Below are positions 1 through 3,991 of a stretch of 6,363 nucleotides of DNA, piece by piece. Positions within the stretch are counted from its first letter, which is position 1. Every line of letters starts with the position of its first letter. Source of the stretch: Nitrososphaerales archaeon TH526 (GTDB taxonomy: Archaea > Thermoproteota > Nitrososphaeria > Nitrososphaerales > Nitrososphaeraceae); the NCBI GenBank assembly GCA_014523665.1, contig JAATVR010000508.1:1-6363 (forward strand), read 5' to 3'. The position numbers and the translations under genes were made by a program. The notes below the pieces were generated by a model that made no database searches, was not told the origin of the DNA, and was given only the letters and a program-made list of their open reading frames with translations.

Positions 1-125
1 AATACATTATCACAATCATATTTATGATTACAAGCGTAGTCTTGTTGTATTGCAACATATTCGTATTTTTCTCCATGTTTCTTTATTAACTCCTCTTTGA
101 GACCGTTCTTCTTTACCAATATCAA
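1..125 (-). CDS. Hypothetical protein, partial (continues past the left edge), possibly frameshifted
   Basis: An open frame reads from TTG at 125-123 off the left edge, 41 codons without a stop in AT-rich DNA. A second in-frame TTG lies at 119-117. The translation begins MILVKKNGLKEELIKKHG and goes on through EKYEYVAIQQDYACNH to a second Cys shortly before the edge. It reads like real protein: an amphipathic Lys/Glu helix, then a Tyr-rich stretch with two Cys six residues apart. No ribosome binding site is visible, and a TAA sits directly upstream of the first TTG. The adjacent frame supplies a plausible N-terminal helix (ATG 141-139, MFLALIDIG), which suggests a one-base frameshift near 117-130. 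The family is not recognised. Whether this is an intact TTG-start gene, a broken gene or chance cannot be decided without the DNA to the left. Confidence 0.35.
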   Translation of the reverse strand, partial: MILVKKNGLKEELIKKHGEKYEYVAIQQDYACNHKYDCDNV

Positions 126-174
126 TTAACGCTAAAAACATGTCATGGTCCGTGTTTATCTCGTCGAACGATAC

Positions 175-540
175 CTAAGGGGGATTAACGTTAAAATCAT
201 TGTCGACCTCATTGTAACAGTATGCTGTATTGGAGCTGCAAATATTGTGCTGAGTTACATTTTGTTGAACTGAAATACCCCTTGAACCAGAATAATCGTA
301 GCTGCTGCTGCCGCTGCTTGATAGAGGGAAAATTTCGCCAGTTCCCGGATCATCTAGCGCCATGCCCATTTGTTTCGGAGAAGCATTGTCATAATATGAT
401 AGGTAGAACGAGCCATCCAGAGTAAGTGCCAGAGCACTCAGTTGATTACCTGGGCCAGCCAAGAAGACGCCAGAGCAAAATGCAAGTGCCATGGCCGATA
501 AAAGGTATAGTCGACACAATATTGACTTAAATTCATCCAA
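175..540 (-). CDS. Small exported Ser-rich hypothetical protein
   Basis: A 121-residue ORF with a short charged N-terminus (MDEFKSILCR) and a hydrophobic helix at about residues 11-29 ending in small residues (FCSGVFLAG). This fits a signal peptide or N-terminal anchor. The rest is polar: a Ser/Gly/Tyr-rich linker at residues 73-90, N-glycosylation-type sequons NAS (about 52) and NVT (about 94), and two Cys (101, 108) that could form a small disulfide loop. The start is TTG at 540-538, because an in-frame TAG (546-544) lies two codons upstream. A GAGG at about 555-552 lies 11 bases ahead and may be the ribosome binding site. Starts at the TTG for residue 8 or ATG for residue 17 would also keep the hydrophobic segment. 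The product is short and ends in NVNPP. No family is recognised, so a surface or secreted role is inferred from the leader only. Confidence 0.6.
   Translation of the reverse strand: MDEFKSILCRLYLLSAMALAFCSGVFLAGPGNQLSALALTLDGSFYLSYYDNASPKQMGMALDDPGTGEIFPLSSSGSSSYDYSGSRGISVQQNVTQHNICSSNTAYCYNEVDNDFNVNPP
299..317. repeat. GCT/GCC trinucleotide run coding for the Ser-rich linker
   Basis: On the + strand this stretch is an imperfect run of GCT/GCC triplets. On the - strand it encodes the Ser-Ser-Ser-Gly-Ser-Ser-Ser segment of the exported protein. Such runs change length readily by slippage. It is too short to be called more than low-complexity coding sequence. Confidence 0.35.
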
Positions 541-573
541 ATTCTACGAGTCCTCAAGGCTAGATTACACTTG

Positions 574-581
574 TCATATTT
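574..581 (-). promoter_or_regulatory. Possible TATA box for the exported protein gene
   Basis: On the - strand this reads AAATATGA, a weak match to an archaeal TATA element. A start of transcription about 25 bases downstream would fall near 550-555, giving a leader of about 10-15 bases before the TTG at 540. No purine-rich BRE is clear upstream. It is a guess from position and composition. Confidence 0.2.
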
Positions 582-695
582 CTGGGATGCCTAAAATTCC
601 AACCGAAAACACTTTTCACAGAATCAAGTTCAGAACTGTTGACTAACATTGTAGTAGTAAAATTACTCAAATTGCCCTTGAACAGGTAAAATTTC

Positions 696-756
696 AAAAA
701 ATACAACAGAAAAAGTCGGCAATTAACGGTACACTAATTAGTCTAATTAGCAAAAA
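696..756 (-). terminator. T-run cluster downstream of the zinc-ribbon gene
   Basis: Three T-runs occur on the - strand after the stop at 788: T5 at 756-752, T5 at 714-710 and T6 at 701-696. Archaeal RNA polymerase terminates at oligo-T in the non-template strand without needing a hairpin. A cluster 32-92 bases past a stop codon is therefore a good terminator candidate for the 788-1117 gene. Confidence 0.45.
734..750. repeat. Two tandem CTAATTAG palindromes
   Basis: The perfect 8-bp palindrome CTAATTAG occurs twice, at 734-741 and 743-750, separated by one base. The 9-bp centre-to-centre spacing is close to one helical turn. Such an arrangement can be a binding site for a dimeric or tetrameric regulator. 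It lies about 195 bases upstream of the exported-protein start and just past the stop of the zinc-ribbon gene, so its target is unclear. AT-rich DNA makes such palindromes less surprising. Confidence 0.35.
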
Positions 757-787
757 TGGCCAAGTAAGGTTTGATTTATATTACTAC

Positions 788-1117
788 TTAAGAACCGACA
801 CGTTTCATTTTGGAACCGCATTTGGGACAAGCCACCTGATTGTGTTTCGTTCCGCAATTCATACAATAGTAGCTAAGGGTGGACCCTGAATTGTACCCCC
901 CGAACATCGATGTCCCAGACATTCCCATTCTCTTCATGGCTCGTTGTCTCACGTAAAAGCTAAGAAGTATAAAAACTCCGATTATGATTGGTAGTGAGTA
1001 CGGAAACGGAACTATGAATGAGATGGCGAGGCTTATTACTAGAGATATTCCTATCCACATTAATTGTTGTGACAGAAAGTCCCTGTTGTTGCTCAACTGC
1101 AATGTATGTGATCTCAT
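788..1117 (-). CDS. Two-helix membrane protein with C-terminal zinc ribbon
   Basis: A 109-residue protein. A polar N-terminus (residues 1-17) is followed by two hydrophobic helices at about 18-37 and 41-56, joined by a short Pro-rich turn (FPYS). Next comes a basic Met/Gly linker (about 58-80), then a zinc ribbon: Cys85-x2-Cys88 and Cys97-x2-Cys100, with eight residues between the two knuckles. The tail is KMKRVGS. The positive linker suggests the ribbon faces the cytoplasm. Zinc-ribbon plus membrane-helix proteins of this size are common and mostly uncharacterised in archaea. A role in scaffolding or membrane regulation is inference only. The start is the ATG at 1117-1115. The region ahead holds AAAGG but at a long distance, so initiation may be leaderless or weak. 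Downstream T-runs suggest it is transcribed alone. Coding status is well supported by the four paired Cys. Confidence 0.75.
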   Translation of the reverse strand: MRSHTLQLSNNRDFLSQQLMWIGISLVISLAISFIVPFPYSLPIIIGVFILLSFYVRQRAMKRMGMSGTSMFGGYNSGSTLSYYCMNCGTKHNQVACPKCGSKMKRVGS

Positions 1118-1304
1118 GTTTATTAAATGCTACCTTTTCCAGATAATGCTAGATTTACAATGTGAAGACACGATCTTTGATTTTGATTCAACATTAATGC
1201 GAGGACTCAAGCCTAATAGCATTGACAAGATGCGAAGAGAAGTTCCATCTACGCGGACCTGAAACATAATGGACCAAACGGCTAAGAATTTGAGGGTAAG
1301 AAAC

Positions 1305-1403
1305 TTAACTTCCAAAAAAAACAGTTTGACTTACCATCCCAGTCACATTTAAATTAGCATACGAATTAGGAAGAGGTACATCGACCAAACCGATGGGGAA
1401 CAT
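1305..1403 (-). CDS. Possible 32-aa ORF or gene remnant
   Basis: The frame is open from a TAG at 1439-1437 to a TAA at 1307-1305, with the only ATG at 1403-1401. The residues before that ATG (RIPVFTVPALG) look as protein-like as those after it. This hints at the C-terminal end of an older, longer gene rather than an intact small one. The last codons run through a T8 tract, which would itself tend to stop transcription. No family is recognised, and chance is a real alternative at this length. Confidence 0.15.
   Translation of the reverse strand: MFPIGLVDVPLPNSYANLNVTGMVSQTVFFGS
1314..1321 (-). terminator. T8 run, possible transcription stop
   Basis: Eight consecutive T on the - strand form the longest T-tract in the window, and another T6 lies at 1502-1497. 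Both lie downstream of the 1670-2131 gene on its strand. Oligo-T alone suffices for archaeal intrinsic termination. The T8 is 349 bases past the stop, so it is more likely a back-up or the end of a short transcript than the primary terminator. Confidence 0.35.
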
Positions 1404-1669
1404 GCCTAGTGCAGGTACAGTGAAAACTGGAATGCGCTAGGCGCTTGTTGTTTTATTCGTTTCATCACCGATCTCTTGTGTCACGAAATTGTTTTGAAAA
1501 AATAATCAGGTTTCTGATGGATTGCAGGTTGAGAGGATAACACTTGGGCTAGACCTAGATCGAGTTGTGAAATTTGACTCCGCTACAGCGCTACCTTGCT
1601 TTGGCATTTCCGTATCTCCACATTTCGATACCTCGCTTCATCAGCAGCAGCCAGCAACTTGTTCCTCGC

Positions 1670-2131
1670 TTACACAACTCTAAATTCGATCTCATCATAC
1701 CTATCTTTGACCGCGAGCAAGAACAGAGTGTCTTCGTAAATCAGGAGCCAATCCTTGATGCCTACCACAGGCAGTTTCCGCACCAAAAGATTTCCACTAT
1801 CTTTGACTTTTGTAACAACATAGACATGATGGGGGATTTGCTTACCTTGTAATCTAAAGAGACTTTCTTGTAATTCGATTCCAGGCTTTCCACCTTGAAT
1901 ATTAAGTCCTACTTTATCACCATACTTGTTGATAACTTTGGCTGTAACGTAACTTTGTCCTATCTCGAACTGTTCAATATTTAAAAAAACCTTTGAGATT
2001 GCAGAAGCAGAATCTGGAATGTCAGGGAACAATTTTTCCGAAACATCATCAAAGAAGGGGCCATTTTTCCGGATCGACAATCTGCAATAGTATCGTGCTA
2101 ACGCATATAAATAAATCTGAGCATTCGTCAA
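1670..2131 (-). CDS. Conserved-looking soluble protein of unknown function
   Basis: A 153-residue protein without signal peptide or membrane helix. Residues 1-52 look helical (NAQIYLYALARYYCRLSI, then FDDVSEKLF). Residues 55-153 alternate hydrophobic and charged residues in a pattern typical of beta strands (QSYVTAKVINKYGDKVGLNI, HHVYVVTKVKDSGNLLVRKL, then two C-terminal strands). This suggests a small alpha/beta or beta-barrel fold. No catalytic motif or metal cluster is visible, and I do not recognise the family. The start is TTG at 2131-2129, forced by a TAA seven codons upstream (2152-2150) and the lack of ATG or GTG between them. The start codon lies inside a perfect inverted repeat (2126-2141). 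The gene is divergent from corA across about 208 bases. A DNA- or RNA-binding role is possible but not shown. Confidence 0.65.
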   Translation of the reverse strand: MTNAQIYLYALARYYCRLSIRKNGPFFDDVSEKLFPDIPDSASAISKVFLNIEQFEIGQSYVTAKVINKYGDKVGLNIQGGKPGIELQESLFRLQGKQIPHHVYVVTKVKDSGNLLVRKLPVVGIKDWLLIYEDTLFLLAVKDRYDEIEFRVV

Positions 2132-2141
2132 TAAATTGACG
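2126..2141. promoter_or_regulatory. Perfect 7-bp inverted repeat over the TTG start
   Basis: CGTCAAT and its exact complement ATTGACG are separated by two bases, and the TTG start of the 1670-2131 gene sits in the second arm. It could be an operator, or an RNA hairpin that hides the start codon, although a two-base loop is too tight without opening the inner pairs. A 7-bp repeat of this kind can occur by chance once or so in a few kilobases, so position is the main argument. Confidence 0.3.
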
Positions 2142-2294
2142 AAAGGTAGTTATCGGTATGGAAATCCACCCCAATTTGAGACTTGCCATACAACTCGTGC
2201 CAGCAGGCAGATTTAGACATTAATTACCACAAGACTATATTTTCATGAGACTGACTCACTTTGATAATCCCATGCTAAGAGGTAAAATGCAATA

Positions 2295-2302
2295 GATTAT
2301 AA
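2295..2302 (+). promoter_or_regulatory. Candidate TATA box for corA
   Basis: The sequence ATTATAAG is a fair archaeal TATA element. Transcription about 25 bases downstream would start near 2322-2326, giving a leader of about 15 bases before the TTG at 2340. It would exclude the out-of-frame ATG at 2312. A second T/A-rich element (CTATATTTT, 2235-2243) lies further upstream and could serve either direction of this divergent spacer. Confidence 0.4.
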
Positions 2303-2329
2303 GACTAAATTATGGGAAGCTTACCTGAC

Positions 2330-2335
2330 GTGATC
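2330..2335 (+). promoter_or_regulatory. Possible ribosome binding site deciding the TTG start of corA
   Basis: GTGATC matches the 3' half of the archaeal Shine-Dalgarno consensus GGAGGTGATC, which pairs with the conserved 16S tail GATCACCTCC. It ends four bases before TTG 2340. This is the spacing expected when that part of the consensus is used, and it supports the TTG over the later GTG at 2355. Confidence 0.35.
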
Positions 2336-2339
2336 GAAG

Positions 2340-3323
2340 TTGGAGACAGATTTCGTGAAATCGTTGCGAACAGTAGAAAGCGATGGATTCAAGTGGATCG
2401 ATCTCCCAAAACCTACAAGGCGAGAGATGGATGCACTTGGTAGGCTTTACTCTTTTCACGACCTGAATCTAGAGGACTCGTTATCAAAAATTCAGCTCCC
2501 AAAGGTTGAAAGGCATACTAATTACATATTTGTCATAGTCCACTTCCCGTCGTTGGGCAAAGAGAGGCATGTTCCAAGGGTTAGCCAATTGTCAATGTTT
2601 CTTGGAGCCAATTTTCTCATAACAGTCCACCAAGGTGAGCTTGAGCCCTTAATGGATCTTTTCAGGATGTGTCAGGAAAATCCAAGTCAGAGAGAAAATC
2701 TGATGGGTAAAGAACCCGGCTATTTGCTTCATACAATCATAGATACCCTAGTGGACGATTTATTCCACATTCTGATGAAGGTTGTAGGCAATATAGACGA
2801 TATCGAAGAAGGCGTATTCAATGAAAAAATGTCAGAAGCAAGGGAGATTTCGATTTTGAGAAGAGAGATCACCATATTAAGGCGTCTTGTACTTCCCATG
2901 AGAAGAATTGTAATAGAACTATCTCGAGATGTTCAGCGCTTTTCTAAAGAGGACCTGACACCATACTTTTATGATGTCAAAGAACACATAGAAAAGGTCT
3001 TAGAGACATTGGACGAATCAAAAGAAACCATAGAGATATACAAAGATACGGATTTCATGCTCAGTTCAGAAAAATCAAACAGAATCCTATCTATACTTAC
3101 CATTCTCTTTACACTCTCAATTCCTGTGACAATAATAAGCACCTTTTACGGGATGAACTTACCCTTACCCGGAGACAATAATAATCCCGCATTGGCAATC
3201 TTTGGAAATTATACTACCCTCATAATTCTATTAATAGGCGCTGTCACAAGCACAACTCTTTTGCTCTGGTACTTTAGACGCGAGGGTTGGATATCAATTG
3301 GAATCCACAGACATATGCATTGA
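2340..3323 (+). CDS. corA: CorA-family magnesium/divalent cation transporter
   Basis: A 327-residue protein of normal CorA length, forming pentameric Mg2+ (or Co2+/Ni2+) channels in the cytoplasmic membrane. The N-terminal cytoplasmic domain shows the typical series: GFKWIDLPKPTRREMDAL (residues 16-33), FHDLNLED (39-46), LPKVERHTNYIFVIVHFP (53-70) and FLITVHQG (92-99). Long helices follow at about 125-250, rich in Arg/Glu, forming the stalk. TM1 lies at about 249-269 and ends in the family signature Tyr-Gly-Met-Asn (GMN at 271-273). TM2 lies at about 290-312 and is followed by a basic tail. The loop after GMN reads LPLPGDNNNP, not the MPEL of classical CorA. The start is TTG at 2340: an in-frame TGA (2331-2333) lies just upstream, with no ATG before residue 30. 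It is convergent with the tautomerase gene. Family assignment is firm, ion preference is not. Confidence 0.95.
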   Translation: METDFVKSLRTVESDGFKWIDLPKPTRREMDALGRLYSFHDLNLEDSLSKIQLPKVERHTNYIFVIVHFPSLGKERHVPRVSQLSMFLGANFLITVHQGELEPLMDLFRMCQENPSQRENLMGKEPGYLLHTIIDTLVDDLFHILMKVVGNIDDIEEGVFNEKMSEAREISILRREITILRRLVLPMRRIVIELSRDVQRFSKEDLTPYFYDVKEHIEKVLETLDESKETIEIYKDTDFMLSSEKSNRILSILTILFTLSIPVTIISTFYGMNLPLPGDNNNPALAIFGNYTTLIILLIGAVTSTTLLLWYFRREGWISIGIHRHMH

Positions 3324-3330
3324 TCCGCCT

Positions 3331-3350
3331 AACGTCGTGCATGTGACGTT
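3331..3350. terminator. Inverted repeat between convergent genes
   Basis: AACGTC (3331-3336) and GACGTT (3345-3350) are exact complements around an 8-base centre. The element lies 8 bases after the corA stop and 40 bases after the tautomerase stop on the other strand. A symmetrical hairpin between convergent genes could act as a two-way terminator or transcript end. No T-run follows on either strand, so the call is weak. Confidence 0.3.
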
Positions 3351-3389
3351 GCTCTAATGTGGTATCGAAATGCTCTGCACCGTCATAAG

Positions 3390-3584
3390 TTATCGGTTCT
3401 TCATATCCAGACCCAGAACGCCTGCATCTGCCCAATTTTCTCCTTCGACCTCATAGATCAGTATTCTGATATTTTCATTTTTTGTCTTAAGTATACGCAC
3501 AGACTCTTCAGTTAGTACCTGAACCAGCTCTCTCTTCTGTTCAACAGTTCTACCTTTACTCATCGTTATTTGAATGACTGGCAA
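3390..3584 (-). CDS. 4-oxalocrotonate tautomerase-like protein (tautomerase superfamily)
   Basis: A 64-codon gene for a small tautomerase that uses an N-terminal proline as catalytic base to move a proton in enol/keto substrates. Starting at the TTG 3584-3582 the protein reads MPVIQITMSKGRTVEQ. Removal of Met exposes Pro1. Counting from Pro1, Arg11, Arg39 and Trp50 fall exactly where 4-OT has Arg11, Arg39 and Phe50. The length also matches the 62-residue enzyme, which acts as a hexamer of beta-alpha-beta subunits. An in-frame ATG at 3608-3606 would add eight residues and bury the proline, giving 72 aa. I prefer TTG for that reason, but a TATA box about 22 bases from the ATG also fits a leaderless ATG start. 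Substrate is unknown. No catechol-degradation genes are nearby, so it is an orphan tautomerase here. Confidence 0.88.
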   Translation of the reverse strand: MPVIQITMSKGRTVEQKRELVQVLTEESVRILKTKNENIRILIYEVEGENWADAGVLGLDMKNR

Positions 3585-3612
3585 TCTCTGATTTGCACTC
3601 GAATTCATTTTA

Positions 3613-3622
3613 ACTAGCTAGT
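3613..3622. promoter_or_regulatory. Perfect 10-bp palindrome in the tautomerase promoter
   Basis: ACTAGCTAGT reads the same on both strands. It lies between the TATA box (3625-3636) and the candidate start codons (3608 ATG, 3584 TTG). It therefore covers the likely position of promoter opening, where a bound repressor would block transcription. No regulator gene is adjacent. Confidence 0.35.
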
Positions 3623-3624
3623 AC

Positions 3625-3636
3625 TGTATATTTTTT
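3625..3636 (-). promoter_or_regulatory. TATA box of the tautomerase gene
   Basis: The - strand reads AAAAAATATACA, the best TATA-like element in the window. Initiation about 22-26 bases downstream places the transcript start near 3604-3608. That is either exactly at the ATG (leaderless) or about 20 bases before the TTG at 3584. Confidence 0.5.
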
Positions 3637-3844
3637 GTTGCAGCAATAATTCTTGCACCGTCTTTATTATTGTCGTTGTTGTCCTGTTCTATGCCAATTT
3701 CAAACAAACTTGTCACCCAGATTACAATTGCATAAATTAATTGTTACCTACCTGCTATTTCTCTACCGCTTGAATATTCAACATGTTACAGTTGTAAAAA
3801 CGAGAAATATGATTAAGACAGCAACTTTGTCTTTATCCGTTCCC

Positions 3845-3973
3845 CTACGCAGCGACGGATTTAGATTCCTTTGGAACTGCACCTGTGTCAAATCCAGCTT
3901 CTGGAGGCTCACATACAACGAGCCAAATATTTTCAGATGGAAGGAATAGAAAAAGTAGCACAAAGTCAGGCAT
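3845..3973 (-). CDS. Possible small membrane or secreted protein after the DHH gene
   Basis: A 42-residue ORF starts with ATG (3973-3971) 18 bases after the DHH stop, on the same strand. GGGGA lies seven bases before the ATG. The N-terminus is hydrophobic (MPDFVLLFLFLPSENIWLVV) and then turns polar after a Cys (CEPPEAGFDTGAVPKESKS), ending in Ala-Ala. That layout resembles a signal or anchor segment, but the Asp at residue 3 is unusual and the family is not recognised. A T5 (3954-3950) falls inside it and could end transcription early. ORFs in two other frames overlap it (3778-3963 on the same strand, 3653-3949 on the other). They look less protein-like. The rest of the 383-base spacer holds the tautomerase promoter and nothing else that I can support. 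Confidence 0.3.
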   Translation of the reverse strand: MPDFVLLFLFLPSENIWLVVCEPPEAGFDTGAVPKESKSVAA

Positions 3974-3991
3974 TAAAAGTCCCCGTGCTTC

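Larger units (their letters stand above)
1118..1669. other. 552-base spacer with only short, uncertain ORFs
   Basis: No confident gene is present. On the - strand there are three short candidates. The first is 1583-1657, 24 aa from TTG with GAGG six bases ahead (MLAAADEARYRNVEIR...). It lies in frame just after the stop of the 1670-2131 gene. The second is 1305-1403, 32 aa from ATG, reading MFPIGLVDVPLPNSY... and ending TVFFGS. The third is 1130-1315, 61 aa from TTG, whose stop lies 12 bases before the zinc-ribbon gene. None is recognised. T6 (1502-1497) and T8 (1321-1314) runs on the - strand are terminator candidates. No tRNA, box C/D RNA or clear repeat was found. The region may be decayed coding sequence. 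Confidence 0.4.

Noticed and set aside
14..29. AATCATA/TATGATT inverted repeat
   Set aside because: It lies inside the left-edge reading frame in AT-rich DNA and is most simply coincidental.
222..425. + strand ORF of 67 codons
   Set aside because: It is antisense to the exported Ser-rich protein, and its Cys-rich product is the complement of the Ser triplet run.
984..1262. + strand ORF of 92 codons
   Set aside because: Half of it is antisense to the zinc-ribbon gene, and it has no ribosome binding site or recognisable domain.
1574..1852. + strand ORF of 92 codons
   Set aside because: It is antisense to the better supported 153-aa gene.
2158..2223. 21-aa ORF (+) in the corA upstream region
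   Set aside because: It is too short, with no ribosome binding site or homology that I recognise.
3653..3949. + strand ORF of 98 codons
   Set aside because: The product is rich in Cys, Arg and aromatic residues with no domain. The start is TTG without a binding site, and it crosses the tautomerase promoter strand and the small ORF at 3845-3973.
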